The position numbers and the translations under genes are program-made. The notes beneath the pieces are model-generated. The model saw nothing but the letters and a program-made list of their open reading frames with translations, ran no database searches and was not told the origin of the DNA. From contig OY757904.1 of the NCBI GenBank assembly GCA_963585895.1, forward strand, positions 20,657,717 to 20,721,716: 64,000 bases of DNA, in the 5' to 3' direction. Positions 33,614-44,036 of this stretch are shown here, one piece after another (position 1 is the stretch's first letter; each line of letters begins with the position of its first letter). Origin of the DNA: Sepioteuthis lessoniana. Its lineage: Eukaryota > Mollusca > Cephalopoda > Myopsida > Loliginidae.

Positions 33614-33614
<1 letters not shown>

Positions 33615-33646
<32 letters not shown>
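33615..33646. repeat. GATA microsatellite
   Basis: About eight tetranucleotide units. Confidence 0.9.
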
Positions 33647-33704
33647 TAGAATAGAATAGAGTAAGAAAGAGAAATAAGATGGAGAGGGAAAATGTCCACG
33701 CAGA

Positions 33705-34000
33705 GACTCAAGTAGACTGCTAACCTAGTCGGCTAAGGCTGTAGATTATGCAGTGGAGTAAAGCCAGTCCCCAACGAGTGTCCTGGTATGACACTAAACT
33801 GCATCTGATGGGGAGTCTCCAGTCCTGGAGCTTTGAGAAATAAGGAATGCCTTTCATTGCCATTACTCCCATGTCCACTCTGACACGGAGTCGTAATAGC
33901 TGAGTGGGTTTAATCTATTGGCCTAATAGAACTGTTTAATCATATACTATGCTTGAAACCATTTAAATGTGTGCAACCTGAACTATTAGGATTGAATTGC
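33705..34000 (+). repeat. Family E repeat
   Basis: Body from AGTCGGCTAAGGCTGTAGA (33728) to the start of the tandem tail; then a minus-strand SINE-C interrupts it. Confidence 0.65.
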
Positions 34001-34004
34001 AATA

Positions 34005-34165
34005 CCAAGGTTAAAAAGCCATGTCTGACCTACTATTTACCCACAGCTGGAAGGAGAATTATTGCGTTCATGCCTTTTCCAAGGGTATTAGCGCTATATA
34101 GAATATAAACAGCCAAGTCCAAGTTTTGAACTCAGGTCGCTGTGTCCATTTCCAACGATGAGAAT
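34005..34165 (-). mobile_element. SINE-C copy
   Basis: Minus strand: head with GGAAATGGACACAGCGACC (34158-34140), then B-box-like GAGTTCAAAACTTGG (34133-34119), central domain around 34075-34090, and truncated tail. Confidence 0.65.
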
Positions 34166-34660
34166 CATTTACCACTGTTGTATAATCACATACATATACA
34201 AAGAGGGAACATAATTATACACAATTTACGAACTTCAATGAACCAACGAACACACTACTTTATAAAAATACATATCTCTCACACTTTATTCTCTTCTGTA
34301 GTGTGTCAGAGATGGGTGGAGAGACATATACTCAGAGAGAGGACTTCTTCCCATATCTTCTTCCGGGAGCCAGGGAGGTGCCAACGCTTGCACCCCCTTG
34401 CAAGCTCGGCAGAGACGCCTCTGGTCGGCTGCGTGTCCCTTACTCAACTGTGATTCTCAGGACTCTGTCTAAATCTCACCGCGTGGTTCTCATCACGTGA
34501 TCTCCTTCTAGTTACACACCTGTTCGACCTGAGTGCCCTGATCGTGCTGTCCTGTTTACTAATCAAAATGTGACAGCTTGCCAAACACACGGGGTCACTA
34601 GGAACGAACAGGAAATCCAGGGCATATGTTATATAACACCACGAGTGCCTCCAACATACC
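34166..34660. other. Unassigned DNA
   Basis: Two overlapping plus-strand frames (34142-34453 and 34303-34500) have no recognisable domains. Confidence 0.3.
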
Positions 34661-34666
34661 TATCCA

Positions 34667-34712
34667 CACACACACACACACACACACACACTTATATATA
34701 TATATATATATA
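34667..34712. repeat. CA/TA microsatellite
   Basis: CA then TA array. Confidence 0.9.
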
Positions 34713-35150
34713 AATTGGATTTAGCATTAGAATAACCCAGAAGAGTTGATAAGTCATAAAATGCAATCAACCAATCAAGTCGTCAGTATGCCAATAGGTG
34801 TATCCATCGTTAATCAAAGTAAGAACTATATATTGTTATTAGCTGGCTCTTAATTTTAGAACTTCAATTTGTGCATTCAGTAGGGATTATATAAGGTTTG
34901 GCTTAGGATTTGAGACAGTTATATATTTCTTACCAACCTCCATGAACCAGTGTACAAAGCCATGGATAAGCTTAGACTTTCAATGCTGATTTCATAGGCA
35001 TTCACATTAGATTGCCGAAAGATTCATACAGAAGAGTCTTCTTTTCCCTGCACAGAATGCGCCAGTTATTTGAGAATACACTTTCAAATGACCACAAATT
35101 AAAGACGCCCAGACATATTGTTATGGGACATGTGTCAAATTTTAACATTT
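34713..35150. other. Unassigned DNA
   Basis: No coding or repeat signal recognised except a SINE-D-like tail scrap at 34722-34775. Confidence 0.35.
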
Positions 35151-35154
35151 TTAT

Positions 35155-35382
35155 TGTGGTGTAATGGTTAAAGCGATGGGCTGCGGAATCGTAGTACGCG
35201 AGTTCGTACTCCAGTCGTGCGATTACGTTCACTTTCGGGCAAATACCCTTGGGAAAGGTATGAACCCCCTTATCCTCCCAGCTATAGGTTAAATAGTACC
35301 ACTACTGTTCTTCTATGAGAATGGCTTTGGGATTGAATAACCTACAAAGGTTGATATGCCATTAAACAAAGAAACCAAACAT
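35155..35382 (+). mobile_element. SINE-D copy, nearly full
   Basis: A-box-like GTGGTGTAATGGTTAAAGCG (35156-35175), B-box-like GAGTTCGTACTCCAG (35201-35215), central domain AATACCCTTGGGAAAGGTATG (35242-35262) and tail CTACAAAGGTTGATATGCCA. The central domain is shared with SINE-C although the heads differ. Confidence 0.85.
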
Positions 35383-35740
35383 TTTCATTTCTCTTTCAAA
35401 TGTATCGGTAACATTAATATTACAGTTTTCAATCTGACACAGTGAATGAGAATATATGTACTAATCGTAGTTTAAAACACAATCCATAGTGTGAAAAATC
35501 GATTTATTTACTTAAAAATATGTTCAATTTTTTTGTACTAAAGTAGACTCAAGAATTTGTTATTTTTGCATCTGCTTTTTTGAATTTATTGTTTTGGAGG
35601 CTACATTTTTTTTAGATGGTAGACGATAACATGTGAATTACCCCGTAAATTCTGAATGATCAAAGCTCAGCATAATTTAAGAAATCTTTTCCCACCGGGA
35701 TTGTCAAAAATATGTTCTTAACCAATTAGAATAATAAATA
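35383..35740. other. Unassigned AT-rich DNA
   Basis: Nothing recognised. Confidence 0.4.
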
Positions 35741-36548
35741 CGAGGATCATTAAATAAGTTTCCAGACTTTCTTCGTAAGGGCACTTTTATTGATAGTACA
35801 CACATGCAACTCTAGTCACCTTCGTCACAGCCTCTTTCATATCCTCAGTTGTCTCATAACGACAGCCTCTAAGTTTAGGGAATAACCAAAAGTCACAGGG
35901 AGCAAGGTCTGGACTATAGGGAGGCTGAGGAACTGTCTTGATGCTCATCTTGGTCAAAAAGTCTGTGACAAAGATGGAGTTGTGGACTGGTGTATTGTTC
36001 TGGTGGAAATGTCACTGACCCGATTTGAAGAGTGCTGGCCTCTTCCGACGGAATCTCTTCCTGAACTCCCTCAAAACCTCGACATAGTAACCCTAACCCT
36101 TTGGCCAATCAACTGTGGTGTATTGACTCCCTTACTCCTGCCACACCTCTCATCATCCCTCACAGACTGCCTGCCTTCCTTGAATCTCCTATGCCACTCA
36201 AAAACCGATGCTTGATTCATGCAAGATGGTCGAAAAACAGTCTGAAGTATTCCATACGTTTCTGTGGTATTTTTTCCAAGTTTAAAAGAGAATTTTATTG
36301 CATATCGTTGTTCTAAAGTGTCCTCACGTCCAGATTGCACTTTTGCAATTCACCAACTGTGATAATCAGGTTTTAGTAGGGTGTATTCCAATTGCTGCTG
36401 TAGCTGTTCATTAGAGCCTGAAATCATAAAAAATTGGTCAGTCATCTGATAAGATATATAGCAATAACATACTGAATTTTCAAGTGTCAATTCGACAATT
36501 TCAAATTCCTTTACAAAGAAGTCTGGAAATTTATTGAAGGCACCACAT
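35741..36548 (-). pseudogene. Internally deleted mariner transposon, copy 1
   Basis: Terminal inverted repeats of about 30 bp (35741-35770 and 36519-36548) flanked by TA on each side. The minus-strand frame 36340-36071 holds the N-terminal helix-turn-helix part (LEQRYAIKFSFKLGK, then VFEWHRRFKEGRQSVRDDER). The sequence then jumps, within GGTTAGGGTTAC (about 36100-36089), to the C-terminal part, skipping the region with the first catalytic Asp. The second catalytic site reads HQNN where copy 2 has HQDN; the third lies in YSPDLAPCDF. A further deletion removes most of the C-terminus after EAVTKV. Not functional. Confidence 0.9.
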
Positions 36549-37080
36549 TAATCAATCCACTTTTTATGTAATCTGGAGCCAATCTAAAACTTATAGATAA
36601 AGCGATTAAATAGATTAACCTTCAGTAGATATTGACTAAATTTCTACTCTACTTAAAATTATCGTCTTTATTTTTCTTGAGTGAAAATCTAATATTTTGT
36701 TCCTTTAAAATTGTATTTTATTTCAATATTGCTTCATTATTTTCCACAATTGAAAAACTTGTTTTATCCCTCTTCGACAGGGATACCACTAAAACGTTAC
36801 ATTTACTACTAATGGATTAATATGCTATTCTATACTTACATATTAGCGTATGAATATACTTTCCCTCTATATCGTGACATACTCAAACATGTTTTTTACT
36901 CAAAAATGTATTACCTACTTTTAAAACAAAAAAAATCGATATTAATTTTCGTCTTGTTGATATTATATCGGTACATATTAACGCTCTAAGTATTCTTACT
37001 TTTTCTTACAAGAGACCTTATAACTTTTATTGTTTATCAACAAATTTGTCATTAAAGTTGAAATAGAATTTATTTAATTT
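36549..37080. other. Unassigned AT-rich DNA
   Basis: Some similarity to 44830-45200 (two copies of an unknown repeat: both have ACATATTAGCG and TCAACAAATTTGTCA-like strings). Family unknown. Confidence 0.4.
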
Positions 37081-37597
37081 GTAGAACTTTGAGATTCGGA
37101 AATAGCCAACTTCTCAAAAGCAATTGGATCCGTGAAATTCAAAGTCAAGTACAATCTAGAAGTATTCACAGTTCTGTGCATCAAGTTCACATCGTTTCTG
37201 ATTGTGTTGGTTTTTGTAAGCAATGCTGGTCAAGTCATGTCATGCAGTTTGACCTTTTCACTCAAAGCCTCAAAATCAATGACCCAGCAGGACTTTGATT
37301 TCTCTTAGATGATCTATTTGACCAGATCATGTCACTCCCAACATGTAGCTCATCATCTCTCCTGATTTGAACTCCCTAGACTACTATGTACAGAAAGGTA
37401 CTAGAAGCGCTGGTTCATATCAGAATCTACAGCATACATTGTGTCTTCCACATCCTCATAAGCTGAAGAGAAGAAATAAAACACCATTAGAAACGAGTTT
37501 TGAGTTTCGTTTTTATGTTTCTCTTCACCAATCAAACATACAGTTAACACTGACACTGCAGTCGATGGTGACTATGCTCCACAATCAATCAATCAAT

Positions 37598-37600
<3 letters not shown>
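37081..37600 (+). pseudogene. Second mariner/Tc1-type transposase relic
   Basis: Plus-strand reading at 37326-37420 gives HVTPNM, a stop, then ISPDLNSLDYYV, the third-Asp block of a different Tc1/mariner family than 35741. A final block with AVDGDY lies near 37560-37580. The region upstream is open but frameshifted. Ends are undefined; a TA array follows. Confidence 0.6.

Positions 37601-37648
<48 letters not shown>
37598..37648. repeat. TA microsatellite
   Basis: TA array preceded by four TCAA units. Confidence 0.95.
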
Positions 37649-37649
<1 letters not shown>

Positions 37650-38529
37650 TTTTCCTATCGTTTTCTTGGTCTTCTGTCGTATAAAGCTATGCTTTGTAAA
37701 TATCAGGAAGAGAACTAGCAAGACGTGCTTCCTGAATGATATAGCTCTCTGTTCACAACTGGTCTTATTCATCCGTGCCTCCGACCAGACAGGGTCATTT
37801 TTATAATGCAGATTTAGGGGAGGTGGAGGTCAGACGCAAGCCGAAACTCGTGCTCTGCTGGACTATACTGGACATAGGATCACTTAGAGCAATGTGAACT
37901 AGCCTTGTTAATCACCCTGCACGTATGCCAGGTAACCTTGCTGGTCATAGATTCACTAAAATCGAAGGTCCAGTTCAGTGTGAATCTAGGCTTGTTATTA
38001 ATACTTCATCCGGTACTTATGCCAGGCGGCCTAGCCGAGGCTGATTACCATAGGAGCAAACTCCTAATCCTGGTAAGTATGTTTATTCCCTAATGGTGAT
38101 CAGTGTTGGAACTTTGTAAAAGTTAGAATTAAAAATGCTGATTTTCATGGCAATCATTCCGTTTTATTTGCATAATTGGCGTAACCCAATCACAGTGTCA
38201 TTTATTTCTTTTCTTATATAGATTTATTCTCGGGACAAACTCAGTGAATATCAATGAACCTGAGATCTTAAGAAGTATAAACTTTGTAAAAATAAAACAA
38301 AGCTATGAAATGTTTGATAAAAATAACAAAGCTACAAAAATAAATAAAACTTTAATTTCTAAAAAGGTATGGATTGTTGAAAATAATTAATCTCAGATTA
38401 TTAGATATCTTAAAAGTACAAAAAGTTATGGACAAGTCGGCTCATTAGAACGAAACTCTGTTCAAAAATTCATAAATACTTGGTCAGAGTCCATAATGGA
38501 GTTAATGTAGCGTTACGGTACCACTTAAG
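37649..38529. other. Unassigned DNA
   Basis: Contains short direct repeats around CCAGG(C/T)(A/G)(A/G)CCT (37929, 38023) but no gene or family recognised. Confidence 0.35.
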
Positions 38530-39560
38530 AGGTAGTAATGATACCCCTTAACTATCAGTCTGACCGTCGTAATATGACTCTCAAAAAGAAGTCAAGCATT
38601 AAACACTTCCGTTTATTTTGTAGATACGAAATTTATTGCCCTTCTAAATGCCCGGTTTATGTTAGACTTCCTTGGATTGGATCTCCTAGCCAGTTGATTG
38701 ACGATAAAATTTCTTCCTCTGTTACGCACTGTTATAATGCAGCTATGGTTTGAACTATCTTTACAACTCGAGCTGAATTTCGTTCTATTCATAAGGATGT
38801 GCTCCCTATATTCCAACAGAGTAATTTAATTTATAAACTTCATAGTTGCTGTAATACTACATATATAGGGTGCACTTCCCGATGCCTTGAGGTTATAGTT
38901 AAACAGCATGTACCAAGGGGGTGTCCTCGTGGTGTAATGGTTAAAGCGATGGACTGCGGAATCGTAGTACGCGAGATCGAACTCCAGTCGCGCTATTATG
39001 TTCACTTTCGGGCAAATACCCTTGGGAAAGGTATGAACCCCCTTATCCTCACAGCTATGTGTTAAATAGTACCACTACTGTTCTTCTAGGAGAATGGCTT
39101 TGGCATTAAATAACCTACAAAGGTTGATATGCTATTAAGCAAGGAAAGCAAAGCATGTACCAAGAGGTATCCGTTACCACACAACATCCGGGCATTCAAA
39201 ATTGCTCAATTCTGCCATCTGTGAGCATTTTAATGCATCAAATAGTTGTGTGGTTAATTACAGCAATGAGTGTTTTGTAGCCTTGCATAGAACTAGGACT
39301 AAACAACATCTCATTGTCCTAGAGGCAATTTATATTTTATCTAATAGGCCTTCTCTATGCAAAACAAAACTCTAAACACTCTTTGAACTTATAAGCAGAT
39401 ATTTCGTGCAAGGCTTCGGGTGGTTTTAATTTTTTTCGTCTTGCTATCATTTTTCCTTTTTATCCCCCTTTTACTTAATCTTATTTACATTGTTTTAAAC
39501 GACTTACGAAGACAGTTGCTTGACAGATCTCGGATGAAAGGGCCTTTGCGATTTCAATAA
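38530..39560 (+). pseudogene. Penelope-like element relic with GIY-YIG domain, split by a SINE
   Basis: Plus strand reads CPVYVRLPWIGSPSQLI, an in-frame stop at 38751, HKDVLPIFQQSNLIYKL, then the GIY-YIG core with TTYIGCTSRCLEVIVKQHV (38863-38919). Another 70 codons continue after the SINE at 39152 (SGHSKLLNSAICEHF and LIVLEAIYILSNRPSL). PLEs combine an RT with a C-terminal GIY-YIG endonuclease; only the C-terminal part is left here. Likely ends near 39560, after TTTCAATAAAATTTC. Confidence 0.8.
38905..39164 (+). mobile_element. SINE-D inserted in a PLE, with 13-bp duplication
   Basis: The element is 38918-39151 between identical AGCATGTACCAAG strings (38905-38917, 39152-39164). A-box GTGGTGTAATGGTTAAAGCG (38930-38949), B-box-like GAGATCGAACTCCAG (38973-38987), central domain and tail complete. 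It splits the GIY-YIG reading frame, so it is younger than the PLE. Confidence 0.92.
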
Positions 39561-40094
39561 AATTTCTTCATATTGCGAATCTCCTATTTTAGCATATGTC
39601 TCTCGGTTTTGCCTTTTTAAATTTTCATGTACCAACAATTTATGCATATATATCTAAAAATTGTCAAATTATTAATTACGTAATCAATCTTCCTAAAGTG
39701 ACACGTAACTGCCAAGTCAGAAATATCAGCTGATTCTAAACAATTCTTTATCTTTGAATATTTTCCTTTCCAAGTAATTCCCGACATTCCGGATTCGCAA
39801 ACGATTGTTTATACAGCATGTTTTACATTCAGGAGGATTAACGAATAACAAAATCCCTATTGTAGTTTTAAATCCTTTATTACATATGGAATTTTGCAAT
39901 TCAGACTTAAATTCTAATTTTAAAAATAAAATTCAAAGACAAAAAAAAGAATAATCTACTAAAATAATTAAGTGAAATACTTACTTATTTGACAATAGGG
40001 GTTATTGCCTTAGAAATACGGAAGTAGTTGCAGAAATGCAGACTCACTCAATCATGGCATGCTGAGGACGATAAATCTATAATAAAAAACTTCT
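39561..40094. other. Unassigned DNA
   Basis: AT-rich, no motif recognised. Confidence 0.4.
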
Positions 40095-40336
40095 GGTTGG
40101 TTGGTCGGTTTAATGCCATATCAACCTACGTGGGTTATTTAATGTCAAAGACAATACTTGTAGAAAAACAGAAATGGCATTATTCATCTTATAGAAATGG
40201 AGATGAAGGGGTTAATATCCTTCTCCAGAATGTTAGTCCGAAAGTGAACATAAGACTGCGACTGGAGTTTGAACTCGCTTACTCCAATATCAGGTCCAGT
40301 ACATTAACCACAATGCTACGGGGTTTCCCCTTAAAG
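40095..40336 (-). mobile_element. SINE-D copy
   Basis: Minus strand: head (GTAGCATTGTGGTTAATG at 40319-40302), B-box-like GAGTTCAAACTCC region (40278-40266), central domain and tail near 40120-40145. Confidence 0.75.
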
Positions 40337-41000
40337 ACTTCTTGATTAATGCTTTTAACCAAGGGAATTTGTGCTAAAATGAACGCAAGGAGCATCAGAA
40401 GAAATTCAAATACGTTTTTTCTCATTGTCTTTCTGTGTTGCTTACCTTACACCTACTGAAAGTGATAACGTTGACAGCATTCAACTCTAACCTTTAAGAT
40501 GTTTACATGTTATTAACACTAACTTCTTTTTGTATTTGGCAACATAATTATTTACAATCAACGCCGGTCCATCACTTGAGCATCTTAAACAAAATGTTCA
40601 ACATTTGCTCGGAATGGCATCAAAGCTTGTGATTTCCTACGTAGAGAAGGAGTGACTTTCAAATGACAAATCCACCCGAGAAATCGGCTCTTATAAAGAA
40701 TGGAAAGCGAACAATCGACTGTTATAATTTTCAGAGCTGAAGAAGCGAGAGAGAAGCAGCTTTGTGATTGAAGCTGTTTATGCCAAAACTACATCTTGTA
40801 TTGGATTTACCGTTCATGAATTGCACGCAACAAGGCCTGTCAAAAATAAATGGTTACTTTGCGAACTTTATATCAGTAAGTAAACCCAAACATTCAAAAT
40901 AGTCGAACCCATATAAATTCCTATTCAATTAGAAAAAAAACACAATGATAATTATTGCATTTAATGCGATATTTGTAAGTTACACATATATATATATATA
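40337..41000. other. Unassigned DNA, TA array at the end
   Basis: 40540-40760 has scattered short frames (for example KNGKRTIDCYNFQS-like) with no firm assignment. The TA array at 40985-41000 is the tail of SINE-B. Confidence 0.3.
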
Positions 41001-41005
41001 GTCAT

Positions 41006-41049
41006 CCACAGACAGATCTGTTTCGTTCTATCAGAACTCATCAGTGTGG
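41006..41049 (-). ncRNA. Intact type I hammerhead motif, left SINE-B
   Basis: Minus strand: helix I CCACA (41049-41045) with TGTGG (41010-41006); core CTGATGA (41044-41038); helix II GTTCT/AGAAC with loop GAT (41037-41025); GAAA (41024-41021); palindromic helix III ACAGATCTGT; cleavage C at 41011. No core deviation. Confidence 0.85.
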
Positions 41050-41610
41050 CTAGACAGTATCTTCCCGTAGCTGGGATCGAAACCCGGTTGTCTCAAACGT
41101 CAACACAAACTTCTAACCATTCAGCCACGAGGAGATATTATCTGCGAAGTAAATTTTAAACGGTTATGAATCACAACTAATATTGTTTACATACATCCGT
41201 TCAACGGTAGCCGAGACCTCAATTCAAACGAAGAGGCTTGCAATAATCGCTATGGCAACACGATTACTTCATTGCCAGAGAACATAACCCCACGGGGGTA
41301 GGGGAGTATATATACATATATATATATATATTACAAATAGATATATACTCCCCTTCCCCCGTAGGGTTGAGTTCTCCGGCGAATGAAGTAATCATGTCGC
41401 CATTAGCGTTAATTGCAAGCCTCTTCATATATGAATTGAGGTCTCGGTAGCCGTTAAAGGGATTTATGTAAACAATAGAAATTGTGATTCATAACCGTTT
41501 AGAATTTACTTCGATGCTACTAGCTCCTCGTGGCTGAAGGGTTAGAAGCTTGGATTGGCGTTTGAGTCAACCGGGTTTCGATCCCATCTACGGGGAGTTA
41601 ATATGTCTAG

Positions 41611-41654
41611 CCACACTGATGAGTTCTGATAGAACGAAACAGATCTGTCTGTGG
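41611..41654 (+). ncRNA. Intact type I hammerhead motif, right SINE-B
   Basis: Helix I CCACA (41611-41615) with TGTGG (41650-41654); core CTGATGA (41616-41622); helix II GTTCT (41623-41627) with AGAAC (41631-41635), loop GAT; GAAA (41636-41639); palindromic helix III ACAGATCTGT (41639-41648); cleavage after C41649. All core bases fit the hammerhead consensus. Confidence 0.87.
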
Positions 41655-41689
41655 ATGACTATAGAGATATATTGTAAATGTATGTGTGT

Positions 41690-41895
41690 GTTGGTATGTG
41701 TGTAGTTAGGCAGCAGTCTTTCATTTAAGCATGTATGATTAGATAATAAAGACAGATTTTGTCTATATAATTTCCTTAAGATCCTTTCAAGTTTCCTGAT
41801 AACCTTCTTGGTTTCAGGTTGCAATTAGTGGATGAATTTTCGAAAATTGTCCCGAGTGCTTTCGGACCTTTCATAGGCCATCATCAAGGTTTGCT
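41690..41895 (-). pseudogene. PLE N-terminal fragment with hammerhead-like leader
   Basis: Minus strand reads QPETKKVIRKLERILRKLYRQ, then LNERLLPNYTH, the N-terminal block of Penelope-like elements. Just upstream, 41887-41855 has TTGATGA (core C lost), a GGCCT/AGGTC helix II and GAAAGCACTC, i.e. a PLE-type hammerhead with a damaged core. Confidence 0.6.
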
Positions 41896-42130
41896 TGTAT
41901 GTGTAAAGAGTGTTTTTAAAGGATTTTGATTTTTTTTTTTTTTTAAACATAACAAAACTATGCAAACGCAGAGTTGGATGAAACTGAGATGCTGATAAGT
42001 TTTAAAATAGAACCCTATCAACGGAAATAGAATATTATCAAGAAAATATGGAATATTAAAAAACTAAACTAAAGGCATTTCAAAACATTGCCGCTATTTT
42101 CAAAATTAATTCTATTGATTTTAGTTTGTT
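41896..42130. other. Unassigned AT-rich DNA
   Basis: Nothing recognised apart from T-runs. Confidence 0.4.
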
Positions 42131-42139
42131 TTTTGTTTT

Positions 42140-42325
42140 TTTATATATATGTTGGGCTTCAAGGATTTGTAGTCGTAGCTTATTTCGTGTGCTATTATAG
42201 TCTCCCAAGGGACATTTGAACATATATACAACGTTTGTCCTATCAATAAATTCAGTGGAGAGGGAAGTGTTATTGGGAATAATTAAGTTGGAAGTTTTAG
42301 ATTTGTTGTAAATAATCCATATATA
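42140..42325 (-). pseudogene. PLE fragment with deleted GIY-YIG core
   Basis: Minus strand: YNKSKTSNLIIPNN, TNVVYMFKCPLGD, then directly LRLQILEAQHI. Comparison with 55474-55150 shows that the YVG core and the His block were removed by deletion. It ends at a TA array (42321-42342). Confidence 0.65.
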
Positions 42326-42470
42326 TATATATATATATATATAGGTATTATTCGGTCAAGTTAAACCAGAGTTTGGAGTAATTTCTTCAGGACAAGAAAA
42401 TCATTCAAGAGCCGAACATTTAAACTTTCCTGGTAGAGAGCTCAATGTAATTTATTACAGAGCAATATTT

Positions 42471-43138
42471 CTTTAAGAAAAAACCAAAGACCGGTTAATT
42501 TAGGATTATAAATTTATTTCCATCCTGTTTTTCAGTTTCTGGTGTGAACCAAAAACACGAAGGAAAAAAAACACGAAGAAAAAAAAGAGAAAATCTATAT
42601 TTTAACACATAAGTGGCCTGATAAGTTATTAAATAAGAGAAGTGCACTAATAGCTAGATGTAGACATAAGACTAAATTTAGACTATAAAAATTTAAAAAC
42701 ATAGAAATAAATATTGAAACCAGGAAAAAAAAACGTATCCAACATACACACTAGGAAAAAATAGGTAGCTAATTAAATGGTATCGAAATTAATATAAGCA
42801 TTAATATTTCTCTTAAAAGTTAATCATCGAACTTTACATGAAAAGAAAATAAACTAAACAAATAAATAAATAAGTTAAATTACCGTAATTATAACTGACA
42901 GAAGAAATTTGGAAATTAAAATAAAACGGAAATTCAATAAAACGAGGAAGTAACTCCTTAATCTCTTCTCCCTCCCCCTCCACGTGTCTATTCTGTTTTA
43001 ATTAATTATCCATTGGATCTGAAGAAGTCCTGTATAAATTTTTTTTCTTCGTGTTTTTGGTTCACACCAGAAACTGAAAAACAGGATTGAAATAAATTTA
43101 TAATCCTAAATTAACCGGTCTTTGGTTTTTTCTTAAAG
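42471..43138. repeat. Inverted repeat pair, arms about 100 bp
   Basis: 42471-42573 and 43038-43138 are inverted copies (landmark TTGGTTCACACCAGAAACTG). The 460-bp interior is AT-rich and non-coding. It adjoins a PLE fragment; inverted terminal repeats are known in PLEs, so this may be a gutted one. Confidence 0.75.
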
Positions 43139-43191
<53 letters not shown>

Positions 43192-43193
43192 AG
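43139..43193. repeat. TA/TG microsatellite
   Basis: TA 43139-43166, TG 43167-43193. Confidence 0.95.
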
Positions 43194-43368
43194 TGTGTTT
43201 GGTTGTATTAACGAATCGTTTACAAACGTATTTTCAAAAATCAAAAAGTGCTCAATCGATGTTTACTTATCCTTCTGTGTCATCCTTATTTTTATCAGTT
43301 GCATTAAATACAATCCTAGTATGGAATTCTTACTAGGTGTTGAAATTTTATTAGCGAATAATTACAAT

Positions 43369-43372
<4 letters not shown>

Positions 43373-43400
<28 letters not shown>

Positions 43401-43730
43401 GTTGTTCCGCAGGCAGGGATATCCCTGACCCTCTCTCGCCACTTCTTCCTATCGTTCATCGCCTCTGGCAGGTCTTCAGGGCTACATCCCGTATCCTCAC
43501 ATAGCTACTGGATGTATGTTCGAGCTGGTCGTCCTGCTTTTGCCCGGCCATATGTGGGGGTCTATAGGAGTACATCACTTATGAGCTCGTCTCTGCTTCT
43601 CCAGCAGTGACCTGCATGTCTGGTTTGTCTAACTTTGATAGTTTTCGTGATGGGAGGCAGGTGGCCGTATAGTTGGTGCTTTGTGGGGTGTTGCCACCAG
43701 GATTTGTTCAATATTGCTCGCCAAAGAATT
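43373..43730 (-). pseudogene. RTE-like LINE ORF C-terminal part with GAT tail
   Basis: Minus strand runs from the LYGHLPPITK block (43680-) through RHAGHCW and ELISDVL to EAMNDRKKWRERVRDIP, then a stop and an ATG/GAT repeat tail (43399-43373). One part is deleted between 43540 and 43560. Same family as 32420 and 57225. Confidence 0.7.
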
Positions 43731-43985
43731 ACAATTTACTTTGTTTATTTTTTTTTTAAAGGGTAACATTGATATTTAATGAAAAGATGATGTTCAAACA
43801 AATAAAAAGTATTATTAAGAGCTTATAATAGTTGATACATCGTTCAAAAACGTTTTTTAAAAAACCAAAAAGAGGACTATTTTGATAAAAATTAATGTTT
43901 TATTCATTATTTATATCTGTCTTCCTAAGTACAACTTCAGTCCCAATACATTTTGAACGTAACTCATTAAAATATATAAATAGAC
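43731..43985. other. Unassigned AT-rich DNA
   Basis: Nothing recognised. Confidence 0.4.
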
Positions 43986-44036
43986 AGAAGAAGAAGAAGA
44001 AGAAGAAGAAGAAGAAGAAGAAGAAGAAGAAGAAGA
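43986..44036. repeat. GAA microsatellite
   Basis: About 17 GAA/AAG units; the minus-strand poly-Phe frame is an artefact. Confidence 0.95.

Larger units (their letters stand above)
41001..41660. repeat. Inverted pair of SINE-B elements, arms about 320 bp
   Basis: 41001-41318 (minus) and 41340-41660 (plus) are inverted copies with a TA-rich spacer of about 25 bp. Their tRNA-like heads face each other and their hammerhead ends lie outside. The right copy has A-box GTGGCTGAAGGGTTAGAAG (41531-41549) and B-box GGGTTTCGATCCC (41573-41585). Confidence 0.9.

Noticed and set aside
34142..34500. Two overlapping plus-strand frames as genes
   Set aside because: No recognisable domain and partly SINE-C derived at the start.
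36089..36100. Internal telomere-like GGTTAGGGTTA
   Set aside because: Only two partial units, located at a deletion junction shared by two mariners; not a telomeric tract.
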